In this document: positions 1 through 12,300 of the stretch, in pieces
How positions within the stretch are numbered: the stretch's first letter is position 1
Layout of the letters: every line of letters starts with the position of its first letter
From: Owenia fusiformis
Taxonomy: Eukaryota > Annelida > Polychaeta > Sabellida > Oweniidae
Direction of reading: 5' to 3'
NCBI GenBank assembly: GCA_903813345.2
Contig: CAIIXF020000012.1
Span: 8,271,615-8,331,614, forward strand
DNA length: 60,000 nt
The notes under the pieces: model-generated
Told to the model about the DNA's origin: nothing
Databases searched by the model: none
The model's input: the letters and a program-made list of their open reading frames with translations, nothing else
Position numbers and translations under genes: made by a program

Positions 1-2549
1 GTCCAGTCCCTTATTGTCTAAATTGCCCGAATTGGCTAAAGTTCCATGATCATTAATAGTATCAATATTATTCTTTTGGAAAGTTTCATCATTGTAATAC
101 TATTATTAAAAACAAATGAATATTGTTATTGATGTGGAGCTTAGGCATTGTCCCAATAATCTGTTGCTATGACAACCAATAGTTATGTCTATTTACATTG
201 TGTACATGCAGGCCCATAGCCAGTGGTTCGTTGGGTTTGAGTGAATCCCCTGGCCAAAAATGTTCACCATTCTGAGCATTTTTCAAGTGATTTTTGTCAT
301 TTTTGGGCCAAAATGGTCAAATGTGAACCCCCTGGAATTTTTTGATTTTTTTTGCAAAAGCAGGCTATAGGCATGACATGTATAATAAAATCATTTACAT
401 GACAAAATATGCATAAAATATAGATTTATTTTTATCAGAATAACTACATACCACTTTTTTAAAATCCCGAAAAAGAATAAAGTGTTCTGTAGTTCATAAT
501 TAAGTATTTGTAAATATGGATTTATGGATACCCTGTACATAGCTACATGTGTTTAGGAATGGTGTTTACAGGAAACATATTCTCTTGAGCTGTTGAGAGA
601 TATTGTCATTAAAACAGATGCTGTTCTTTTTGTTCTGTGTCCATTGTATATATTATGAATGCCATAAATACCATAAATCCAAAGATAGACAGAGAAAATT
701 AAATAAAGTCAATGTGCTCAGTAAGTTCCACTTCTGCCATGGACTCGTTTGTCAAACTCATTATTGCCTCACTGGTCATATCCTGTCTTCTGTAGCATGT
801 GCTTACATACACTCTAAGAGGGCTGAGTCATACAAGAATACCCCAAGACCAATAATGTGAATCATACCTGAAATTGAATATCACACAAAAGTAACAAATT
901 GCATGTATCACTATGATATAAAAGAAATATGAATGCAGTTACTTCATTCAAGCATAACATTATCCAAATTTATAGTTACATAGTATTGGAATTCCAATCA
1001 TGGTGTTAAAATTGTAACCAGGACAAAATTATGAAGGCCTATGTGTAGTTTTCTTTTTGAATTCTCCCTTTCGCGGTTCGCTCTTTGAATCAGAACGTTC
1101 GCAAATATGTTCTGAAAAAGCACTCAAAAAGGACAAAATTTGATTGGTCAATATTTTCCCACTATGCATTTCGCGTAGCTATTTGCGTGACCCGAAAGTT
1201 CTAAATCAAACTAATTACGCAATTTTGTTTTTACACCCGCACGCTAAATAAAACAATGACACCATCCGAAGTATTCTGCTTTGTCATTGCTTTAATAGTC
1301 AGTATACCGAGTTTAATCAATAAAAGATTGTACAATGAACAACAAATTCGGAAACGAGTACTATAGATTTGCTCTCGAACCACAGAACAGATTGACCTAG
1401 ATAATAGCGACGCGTCTTTGTTGGTCTACTGCTCAGTTGTTTGTGGGTTTTCAACGTAACTCTATAATGTAATTTGAAGATGAATACTTTTATTCAGTTG
1501 TTGCATCGATGTTGCAGTTTGTAATGCGGTAAGATTGGCATGAAAGTATTGAAAGTCGAATGGAATTGTTTTTTCCAATATGGCGACTAGTCAATTGATC
1601 ACGTGACCTTCTCTTCCGGAATATTTTCTCACTTTTCAATCGTCGTTTTCACCATGCTATGAATCAATACAATGAAAAAATAGCTGTTATATTAAGATTA
1701 ATAAGAGATCAATCGTTTCTAATAATTTTTTCTGTAGTCTCGTACGGGAATATGAATAAATATATCGTTTGAAAAATAGGTGTGAAAATCCCCATGTTAA
1801 ACCTATGAGGAAAAACCAGGAAGTATAAATTTGTTCCTCCACGAACTGCATCATGGGAAATATTTTGACCTTATAAGGAAAGATTTTCGCGTCTCCACTT
1901 TTGAAGAGGGAACAACGATTTCGAGAATTAGGCAGGAAAGTTATCATTACTTAATTAGATGCAAACATTTTACTTATAATCTTATTTTGATAATAAAAAT
2001 GATTAGTTAATCCCATACAGCAAAACCTGTATATCTGAACACCTTGAAATCTGACAACATCCTAATTCGAACAGTGGACACTCATATTTGAAAATTTAAC
2101 ATGTGTTAATTGAACACTTTCCACAATTTTTACAAAACTGTTCAAATATTTTAAATTTAAGACTGATTTGATATGAAATTCTGAAAAATATGAAATGGCC
2201 TCAGAATTTTGATGCCATGAAGCCAAATGGTCAATAGAAATATTAATATTCATTGAGAATGCGTTAAAATCCACAATCTTGCGGATAGAGAAATCGAAAT
2301 CAATACTTCTCCCCATCCGAATGCTTTCTGACCATTCTCAATGATGTTCAGATTGGACAGATTTTACTGTATATTACTTGTTCTCTTACCTCTTACATTC
2401 TGTACCTCTAGCTAATTTTGTATAATGTCAAATGACTGTTAGTCAGGTGTAACGTACATCCACTGAAGCCAACTTTCTGGGCACCCAAGACATCTTTGGA
2501 GACAAGGCCTGCAGAACATAAATTAATATGTTGTAAATTTACATATCTA
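1..2549. other. Non-coding upstream DNA with an interspersed repeat copy
   Basis: No ORF here looks like a protein. At about 205-360 there is a copy of an interspersed repeat recognisable by 'cccctggccaaaa' followed by a decaying 'caccattctgagcatttttc' stretch. Related copies lie near 41.5, 46.4 and 52.2 kb. Around 1065-1260 the DNA is locally richer in CpG and contains 'tgattggtcaat', a CCAAT-box-like sequence. No gene can be tied to it. Confidence 0.4.
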
Positions 2550-3129
2550 CAGGGTGGGCCAATAACAATTAGAAAAATTTTCCATTTCTTCAATTTTCTT
2601 TATTATTGCAGCTCAATCAACAAAAATTCAGATAACTGTAAAATGATTACTGGTGAACATGTTAAATTTAAAAATGTGTATGTATTTATTTTTGGCTTGT
2701 CAATTGATCATGATCTGTATTCTACATGCAGACATGTGTCATGACGAATTTCAAATTTTCTCAGCTTGAGCCATCACTGCTGAAATCATCTTTTTAACAT
2801 ACAATATGTGCCCTGTAAACACACTTTCATCAATTAAAACATATGTTGTAACGTTGTTATCTCTAGAAGTTAACCATCTCTCCCTTGGATAATATAGCTT
2901 ACTGACCTCAGCTTTTTTTCAAAACTGGCATAATATGTCTCAGACTGATTGTTCAGGTGGATAGAGAGGATGTGTTCAGGAAATCCTTGAAGTGAGTAAT
3001 TAAAGCTTGAGCTTGTATATTCAATAATTATATTTACACAATATTGACAATGAATTATTTTTTCAATTTCCTAAAGTATTGAAGATAATACATGACTAAA
3101 AGTTACAATGGATTTTTTGGCCCACCTTG
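2550..3129. mobile_element. Short TIR element of Tc1/mariner type (MITE-like)
   Basis: The left end reads CAGGGTGGGCCAATAA. The right end, read in reverse, gives CAAGGTGGGCCAAAAAA, so terminal inverted repeats of about 14-16 bp are visible. A TA dinucleotide flanks both ends (2548-2549 and 3130-3131), the target duplication typical of Tc1/mariner elements. The 580-bp interior has no transposase-like ORF, so this is a non-autonomous copy. Confidence 0.65.
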
Positions 3130-3131
3130 TA

Positions 3132-6100
3132 TATAATCTATTTATTACAAAAACAACTAGACTTGAAGTTATTTTAGTACCAGCTGGAAAGATCACTTGA
3201 TACCATACATCAAAGTATCCATGCCATTTTGATACTTATTGCATCTTTCTGTTTAGCCAGAAACATGATATTTTGAGGCATATTGTGATCTGGGCTCAAT
3301 CGGATGGGAATTGAGTTACACCTGTCAAAAAGTGTCATGATTATCATGTAATGATTGCCTTAATGTCTATTCATTTATTGCTGTGCTTTCATTAACGCCG
3401 TCCCATAATGGAGAGGACCCGATTTCTACTATAGGGACCCCAAACAATGAAAATGAGGGGTCACTTGGACGCAGTGCAGGTCATATAAAAAAATCAACTC
3501 TGGATGAATGTATTGATAAAGATCTTACCTTCAGTCTTTTATTTGGTCAAAATCCGCTAGATAAACGAAGGATATTCTATTTCTAAAATAAATAGAATTT
3601 TCTTTCGGAGTTTCTTTCCCGGAAGTTGATTTCTGATCAAAATAGTATGAGGTATGTGATTGGACAATCACTAGTAGTTGATTTCCGAGCGGTAATCGGT
3701 ACGAGTCCTATGATTGGCCGAGATTATTGATCGCGCATGCGTCTTAATAATTTTAACTAATCAAATTGCTGGATTTGCTGCGCATGCGCAAAAACTGAAC
3801 CAAAAAATGGAACCTCACGGAGATTGCTCCTAGTGAAACTTTCTGAGCGATCAAAATCAATAGCAAATTGCTTTAAAATACGCGAAGAAAAATGGTATTT
3901 AATGGTTGAAAATTAGTTAGCCCTTTCTAATGGAGGTATCTGCATCATTTAATGACCTACTAGACGTGTGTAGTACACTGATCTGGGCCAAAAAATCTGA
4001 TGCAAACTTTTCATCAATTTTTTCGTTCAGTGCAAAAATGTGACTTTGAATTCCCGGGAACCTTTTTTCATGGGGACGCACTTTTTTGAGGGGGGACGCA
4101 ATTTTGTAAAATCAATCCGTCCCAGGGAACCACTTTTGGACAAGCCTACTGAAAGCACTGTATTGTATTCTGTAGTCATTGCCTACACAGGCAAAGGTGA
4201 TATAACATCTATCTATATGACTTGAACAATATATTACATGTCATTTATACAATTACATGTACTCAAAAACTGCATTGCATGATCATTTATCATTAACCAT
4301 AATAACTTCCTCAACCTCCCAATCATTTTGACGCAACTGTTAGTGGTCCATAAAACCGTTGTTTGTTGTTTTGGGTAACTTGTCATCTGAAATACATGGA
4401 AAAGTTTGAAAGTATATCAAGAATAAAATGAAACTTGAGACGTCATATGATGTTCTATGATATCTAATACCGATACAGTAAACATATAAATGTACAGTTT
4501 CAACTATACTGCAGTACAGCACATGTACAGTACGTGTAGCATGTTTATCCGTACCCTAGTTCAACGCCGGGGCCATAAGACATGCCAGATAAGAAACCAG
4601 GCCCCAGGCTAGGTCTAATGTTGTTGGACTATCCGTGCCCAAATATTTATTGATGATAACTGCATGTGATTGCCATGTACTCCCGCACAGGACACTTTTA
4701 ATACATGTACACGAAACATGTACATGTAATTTTCCATTACAAAATTATCTTTTTGCCCACATCAAAATGTACTTTTACTGTGATAGGCAGTCAAATATAG
4801 TTAACATTTCATTTAAGATGTCCCGACTCTGCCCGCATGGGAGGTCTCTGGGACATGAAAACCTGTTGAGTTTGAACATGGGCTTTGTAAGATCAAGGTC
4901 ATGACGAATCGATCACCCAAAATAAATTCATATGTAATTTTAAGAAGAATTTCAGTGATTATATGCATACGATCACAGAATAATCCATTGTATTTATATA
5001 TAACACTACCATCTACTATTAACATACCAAATTATTACATTAAATACTAAATTTCAAGGGAATTTATGAGAATTTTCAAATCAATATTACGCAAATGACA
5101 ATTCCCGATCGAGAACCAGGAAGCGATTTCTACCTTTTTATATATGGTGATTCTGATCGATTACAAAAGGAAAATGATATTGAATTCGATACTTCTTACC
5201 TTCATAAACAGTTGTTATGATGTTTAATGCTACGATTCTCCACTGTTTGCCCGATTGAGACTGAAATCGTCCCGTCATCAGTGCAGCATCTTGTTTCTAG
5301 GTGGGCGATAATTGGTGAGGAGTTTCAGAGACGTTCAAAAATTACGACAATAGAGTGTCTTATTTTCCCGTGCAACTAATTCTCTCACCACAAATAAATA
5401 TTATAAAGCCATTTTCATTCATTTTGCACATAAGTTTTATTTATTTGAGTAATATACATTAAAATAACAAAATCACGGCATCGAAACCGAAACCGAAAGT
5501 GAGATGCGCGAGAATGATGCGCACTCGTCCATCGGCTCTTAGGAAACCACCCTCTTAAGCAATATCTTCCTTATTAAAATATTTACTACAATGGAAAAGC
5601 AAAGTTACATCAACATTATACCAATACCTACCTTCATTATCAATTTTGTCCTGTACAATTAATTCATGATGTTATTTATTGTGTTTCACTCCGAGATTTG
5701 ATTCATTGATCGAATGCATTAAACCATTTTTACAATTTTGGACGGTTCTGTTATTTGGGCTCACTCTGTACTATGCATGATTAACATCCAGCTCTGCATT
5801 ACCTCATTTTAGTAGCCAATACCATTATTCTACAGACAACGTGTCTAATGAAGCGGCGATTTAGTTGAGTTAGTGGATATTAACAAACATCAAATCCAAC
5901 ATTTCTGAAGTTCATTATCAAAATAGATGTTTTTGTCATCGGAAAAAGTGTGATTTACATAGGTAAATCAAAATTTGATGTTTAAAATGACATCATGTTT
6001 ATACGTTAAAAATCGAAGGATTCAATGAAATATATAGGCACATGGCGGCATCGTATAGCAGGAGGCGAGAAATTAGACCAATAGAAATTACCTCACTGTA

Positions 6101-6241
6101 TACCAAGGCAACGCAATAGCAGATGATCACAATTAAATTGAGTGCTCATTAGATCCAAATGAGATTTGACGAATACACTGCGTGATAATGACCGTGGATT
6201 TATTTTGGTTTAATTGAATTATGTTTATTAAAGGAGAGAGG
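3132..6241. other. Upstream region of the receptor gene, no recognised exon
   Basis: An ORF at 3383-3586 has a protein-like mix of residues but matches nothing I know. On the opposite strand a GT splice-donor-like site lies near 3525-3530. A repeat fragment with 'ggggacgcac' words sits near 4070-4130. From about 5280 to 5540 the DNA is moderately CpG-rich. The 5' UTR and promoter of the receptor gene may lie in this stretch, but nothing fixes them. Confidence 0.3.
3600..3830. promoter_or_regulatory. Promoter-like segment with NRF1-type palindromes and CCAAT motifs
   Basis: TGCGCATGCGCA at 3779-3790 is a perfect 12-bp palindrome that matches the NRF1 consensus YGCGCAYGCGCR. A near copy, CGCGCATGCG, lies 47 bp upstream at 3732-3741. 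Inverted CCAAT boxes (gattgg) occur near 3658 and 3712. NRF1 sites are a known mark of metazoan housekeeping promoters. No transcript is attached to this one, and it lies 2.4 kb upstream of the receptor's proposed first coding exon, so the driven gene and direction are unknown. Confidence 0.35.
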
Positions 6242-6308
6242 ATGGATATACTAACAAGGGTTAAACTAGTGACCATACTTGGTCTGTTTCGTCTTCAACA
6301 CACCAACG
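6242..6308 (+). CDS. Receptor exon 1: proposed start and signal peptide
   Basis: The ATG begins a short sequence with Arg and Lys followed by a hydrophobic core (LVTILGLF) and then QHTNG, which fits a weak signal peptide. A strong donor GTAAGT follows at 6309. The exon ends in phase 1 (a lone G), which joins the GT of exon 2 to make Gly just before the first CTLD cysteine. The alternative is to start inside intron 1 at 16683, where an ATG is open straight into exon 2 and also encodes a hydrophobic leader. That would need no 10.4-kb intron. Transcript data would decide. Confidence 0.5.
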
Positions 6309-9300
6309 GTAAGTGAATCATACATATACGTAAAATAATTACATTATAAACAAAAACAAAATTGATAAAGGTGTTCATATACAGCAATGAGCTGTTTTGT
6401 AGCATTAAACAAAATGAACGGCGTTTGGAAGACACATATATCGGCAGACTTACTGAATACATAACGTCATGGATAACATTACAAAAATACAAATATTTAT
6501 CAAAAAAGATTCAAAGCATCAAATTACCATGGTTCAAAAGACAATGCTACAAATTAAATAGATCTTCCTTATTCGATGGCCTGGCACAAGCCGCAGCACA
6601 ATAACATCACTCCACAACAATAAAAACACAAAACAACTACATGATGTAAACGAGTGGTCCACGATAAGCATACCGCGGATCATTCCGAATATTATTTGGA
6701 TAACAATTTTAATTCGCATCGTGGCAAAATATTATCTTCATTTACAATGACAAACAATATATGTTTACAATATTACACGATGCAAAAACTGCAATATTAT
6801 GTGATTACTTATAAATCGTACAAATTATTGTCACCTAATATCATCTGCAGATGGTCTGGATACACGCATCCAACTAACTCCGTGAATGCGGTTTATTTGG
6901 ACAATGTAGATACTTTAACAAATCTCGTTATTTTTTATGATGAATAGGGAAAATCCATAGCTGAACATGATTAATGTCTGAATTAGTTTATACTATTTTA
7001 AGTGATGCAAACGTGTTTAAATAGCAAAACCAGATTTTACAAATAACCGTTCCTCCGTTACCAACCATAGTTAGGTAGGATTTCTGAAGATCTTTGAATC
7101 TTATATTAGGTACATGGTGATTGAATATATGTCTATGTTTAATAATAGGGATATTTGTATTTCCTCGCTGATATTGATTTTATTGCCGATTGACAACAGT
7201 TTGAAAGGGTGGCCCTCGATATTGGTGTATTGAACTGTACCTATTTCGAGCCACCTATACTTTCTCCCGGGGATGTTCTGTTAGTAAAAGAGAATCAAAC
7301 GTAAAATTATATGGTCTGGCAAAAGATATTGAAAAGCTAGGTTTCATGTGCAAGCTATGCTGATTGCTGATTTTTGTATTCTACATATATGTAGACTCAT
7401 CCCACCCCTGGAAAATCCCGGGGACACCCATGCCGTAGAAAATTGCACAGCGTGTCAAGATTAATCACTATTTTAGTGATTTATATATTTTACAAGATTT
7501 AAAGACGGTTGAATACGAATTCGTGTTGAGTAGCTAGGATTTATTTATCATCAATCAGGTTTTAATTATTAACAGTTCACTTGCTTAAATCCCAGGTTGG
7601 AATAAAGAAGAGATGTTCGTTGAGAAAAAGTAAGGCAATCGACTATTACCAAAAATACAGCTGATTTTAGTGCACACACAAAGCAAAACGCCCTTTCAAA
7701 AATAATAAATGCTATTTTGTCAGTTGCCGAAAATCACAACGGTGAATCTCATTGACATGATTTTGTTCAAGAATCGTTCATGTAAAAATCAATACCACGT
7801 TTTTTCAAAACCTTTGAAATACAATCATATTGTTGAATTCCTAAAAATCTCGAATTTGCAAAGTAAACATTTCAAGAAAGCTTGTATGTTGATGCTATGA
7901 CCCTTACAGAAGGCAAAGGGAATTCAGGCGATCATCTCTTAATTTTATGTCGAGGAAAACTGGAAAAAAAACAATAAACTGTTTTATTTTCGAAAAAAGC
8001 AATACAGAAACTTTGAATGAGTAAATTCCTTTTAAGGTCAGATATTAATCATAAAATGCATATAACCTGATTTCATATAACAATTTGATCATTGTTCGTA
8101 AATTCATCAAAGCATTAACTTCCTGAAGCATCTAGCTGACTGCATAAGGGTTGGGATATTTGTTTCGAGTACAATAATTATATTAACGAATAACGATAAG
8201 TGTATAATTGAGAAAAACGGAAACATTGTACGCTATTTTCGAGGGGCATCGATGTATCGAGTAAAGCTAAATGTTATTCGGCGTCAATGTTGTTTTTGTT
8301 ATATCGAATATCTGTGTATCAAAAATCGGTCCATTATCGAGAGAGTAATAACGATCTTCATTGATTTTGATGTAAACACGATTAGTTACCAACCAAACAA
8401 AAATAAGTAAACATCTAATTATAAGCATTTGTCAAAGCAGTGTACATATCTTCTAGGCCCTGGTACCGATCCAGGGTCACTAACCATGCCTACGTTCATA
8501 AGGAGAAGCTTACGTTTTACTTATTCTCACGTATTACCAACCCAGAAAATATAACAAATAAACGGGTAAACGTTCGAACATCCAGTACTATTTTGTACTA
8601 TTGTCCGTCGATGTCCCTTTTGTCCCATGTTGCCAATGGGACATTGTCCGTCGTTGTCCGATTTTGTCCCTTTAAATGTCCCATGAAAATGAAAATGTGA
8701 ATTATTTTTAAGGGACATATTACCGGACGTAACGATCATCTGACCACTGACAAACTGGCGCTGTACTCCAGACATCATCAGACAACGTCGGACATTGTCC
8801 CATGCTATCCAGGGGTCAACAGCGGACAATTTAAGACAAAACGGCTAGTTTTACACAACAACCAAAAGACCAAATCGCAATACAGTTAGTATGAATTTTA
8901 ATTGATAAAGACTTCTCGCTGAATATAGCATGTTTCAACGGCCATCCATTTTCATGATTTTTTTCGGTTTGATCTACATTCGAACTTTTTATCTATTTGT
9001 ATAGGATTATCGATACACATCTGAAAGCAATTTTAATGGGCACCCACGTGATATCTTGTTTGTTCTATCTCTTTTGGAATACAAGGCTTCAACTGACCCA
9101 ACAAAGGCAGTTAAAGTTACAAAAATGGCACTGCCCGGTTTAGCGTAAAGAAACGTGATATTTTCTAGGTTCTGCATATTTACGTTTCTTCCAATATCCA
9201 CAATACATTGATTAAGGAAAACATGACTGTTGATTAAACATAATCAAAATAACCGTTATCCTTCCTCAATATAAAGTTGAATAACAATATATACAGCTCT

Positions 9301-12300
9301 ACTGTCCTGAATTCAACTTTCATTTCCCCATCATCTGATTCCATTACCTGTTATCGATAGACGGAGGTTCGGACATTGATTTAAACTGAAGTGATTTACA
9401 CCTGCGGGAAGCTATAAATGGCATGGTCTGTATGCTTCAAGATAACTCCCAGATATATTAATCCCAAATGTAATTATTCTATTTGTTCAATTAGGCAATA
9501 ACACTTAAATAATAGCTCTATAGACACAGCGACATGAATCCGATGATGAAAAAATAATATTGAATGATAAGTCAGTAGTATTTGCTCAATAGGTGTTAAA
9601 TATGATTGATTCTATGGATACACCATCAAAGGAGCTCGTACACGCCTCGATGAGTTATTCCTTCCTTAAGTTTAAACTCCTAAAGAATGTTATTCACATC
9701 GGAATATGGGACAGTGATCCTTTTGTCCTGCAATCAATGCGAATTACGTTAGATGCAGTGAATTGATTCGCAGCGGCAGATCATAAATAGCCCCATGCAA
9801 ATCAAAACGCGATGACAACTTAAGGGGAAATTAGAGTTGATGAAATGGAAAACAAAAAGGAAAATGTAAATATCTTGAAACTAATTGATAAATAGAACAA
9901 AACAGTACATTAGAGTTACAGCTCAGAGTATTGAACTTAGGTGCGTTTACACTTCCCCCATGCAGAGGCGGCAGCCAACTCCAATGCCATAATTCAAATA
10001 CAGATACATGCGATATACGTATAGTTGATTTAACAGTTAATTGATATATCTATTTCCATACTTTTATTATGTCACCACCATATTGTCATATTGTTTTAGA
10101 CTTTTTCCTGGACGGTGTTTGGTGGCTGGCATTCGGCGTCTTTAACAAATGGAAGGTGGTGGCATTTTGCATGTTAATGCTTTGTTAAATACTAGTATAG
10201 TACCATGTTTGAAATCGTCATTGAAAGATGACACTGCCGTATACTAATATGAATTAATGACAAAAAAATAATAAATAAACTCCCCGCCAAAGGTGAAAAT
10301 CATTCCTCACATACTCCGCTTATTTGATTTATAATTGCGCCAACACAAACATACTTTACGTCAAATAATTTTATTTCTTCTTTAATTTGTATAACCTCTG
10401 ACAGACGCGGTCACCATGATTCCATTAAATATACATTCGCCAGAAGAAACATGGGCATATCTGTCATAAAGACAATTGGTAGTAAAACTTTTCTTCACAT
10501 AAAATCTATGATGCATTAGCTTTTACTTAGAACCGCCTTAGGTAGCAAAACAAGAGTACATTCTCTGTCTTTCTGTGTTTTGAAGAATGGGCACTTGGTA
10601 AGCTATGAAAAAACAGTGTTACAAAAAACTTATTAGAAGTCGAATAGTCAAAAGTCATGTATCATTTACCACTCATTTACCATATCATTTATCAATATTA
10701 TCACTCTACTACATCTTGTATTTGGTGTCCATGAGCACCCCATTTGGCTTATTAGTAACGATTATGTTATTTGTTTTTATTTGTCTGTTCCTTATTAATG
10801 GTTTATCGGATGCCTGTTAGATGTTAATAAGGTACTTTCAAAAATATACTAAACAATGCAATTAGACAAACAGATCTAGAGTATCTTATGCATTTCTAGG
10901 GGATAGGTACAGTGTACAGTATAATTATTATGGCACTTTTATTAAGACTTTCTCAGTCATTAATGAATTTTGATATAGTAAGTTCATAGCCTGATCGAGA
11001 TATATCACGCCTATATTTAATTTCAGTATCCCAGAATAGCTCAATAGGAAGCGTGTTAATTGATTCATTCTTTCCTTAATGATGCATTAGCTAGCGAGGT
11101 AAAGTGGTGGTCGAAAATATCAATGCATTTATAGTTATTTTCTTAGAGATGTCAGACTTCAGTTACAAAATAGAAAAATATTTGCTATAGGCTAATGTTG
11201 CTGCCAAGCTTGCCATCCTACAGTTTACCGATTCATTGATATTACAACAGCATAACCGTATCTTTATTAGTTTTGTAGAATTTTTTTCGTCTCCCCTACC
11301 CCAAGATGTTTCCATTTCGCGGCTACGTTTTATCTATTAGTGTTATGAAAAATACGTTGTACACATTAGGGTTAATGCAATGAAATGTCTTTAAAGAGGA
11401 CTGACTGGATTGTTAGAGATGTTCAAAGACTGTCGAAATATGTATCGACCAACGGAGGTGAACTATAAATGTCACAAAAATCTACACCACCAAATTTGGA
11501 TAACGACTCTATGTGTTAACTCGCACAACGCATCGGAAGTCATTTCGTTTTATATAATGAGTGCTATCCGCTTTTACAAAACTTCACATTTAGACTTATT
11601 TCCGCCAATTTCCTTCCATGAATGTGTTCAAAATACATACGCCTTGAACTGATTATTTGTTAAAATCTAGGCATAACGCTCAACAGTCAAATCATTAGGC
11701 ATTAAATATCACCAGGCCCGTCCGAAGTATTCCCAAGAGAGGGTGGGGACTTTTGTACGCATGGGTTGTGCCGCCGACACACACGCGCAAAGCCTAGACT
11801 GCGTAGAGCGTCGCAACCTAGAGGGTTGGGAGAAAATTGAAAAGACCACCTCCGATACATTCTGATCATATATGAGAGCCATATTTGCATATTGCATCAA
11901 TAAATACAAATCTCCGAAAAAATTAATTCGGAAGCCCACCCCCCTGCTCTTCGAACGGTCTTGCCATAAATCCATTTTAGAAATCGTTTTGCATCTTGAT
12001 TTTATTACCAACTTGCCAAATATTCAAAGGAAGAGTATTACAGTAGTGACGTGTATTTGCAAACTAATACGTTTGATTAGAAATATGTAAAAGTACACTT
12101 AAGATTCGATTCATGAATAATGCTTTAATTGTCAACTTTGTTTACTCATAACTTTCGAGTATATCAGGGTAAATATTGAAGAATACCTAATGATACCGTA
12201 TAGATCAACGATTATGTATACATAATCGATCATAATAACATTTAATAATTACAATATGTCAGCTTTTATTTCGAGCCATGAGATTCCGATGGAAGTTACA

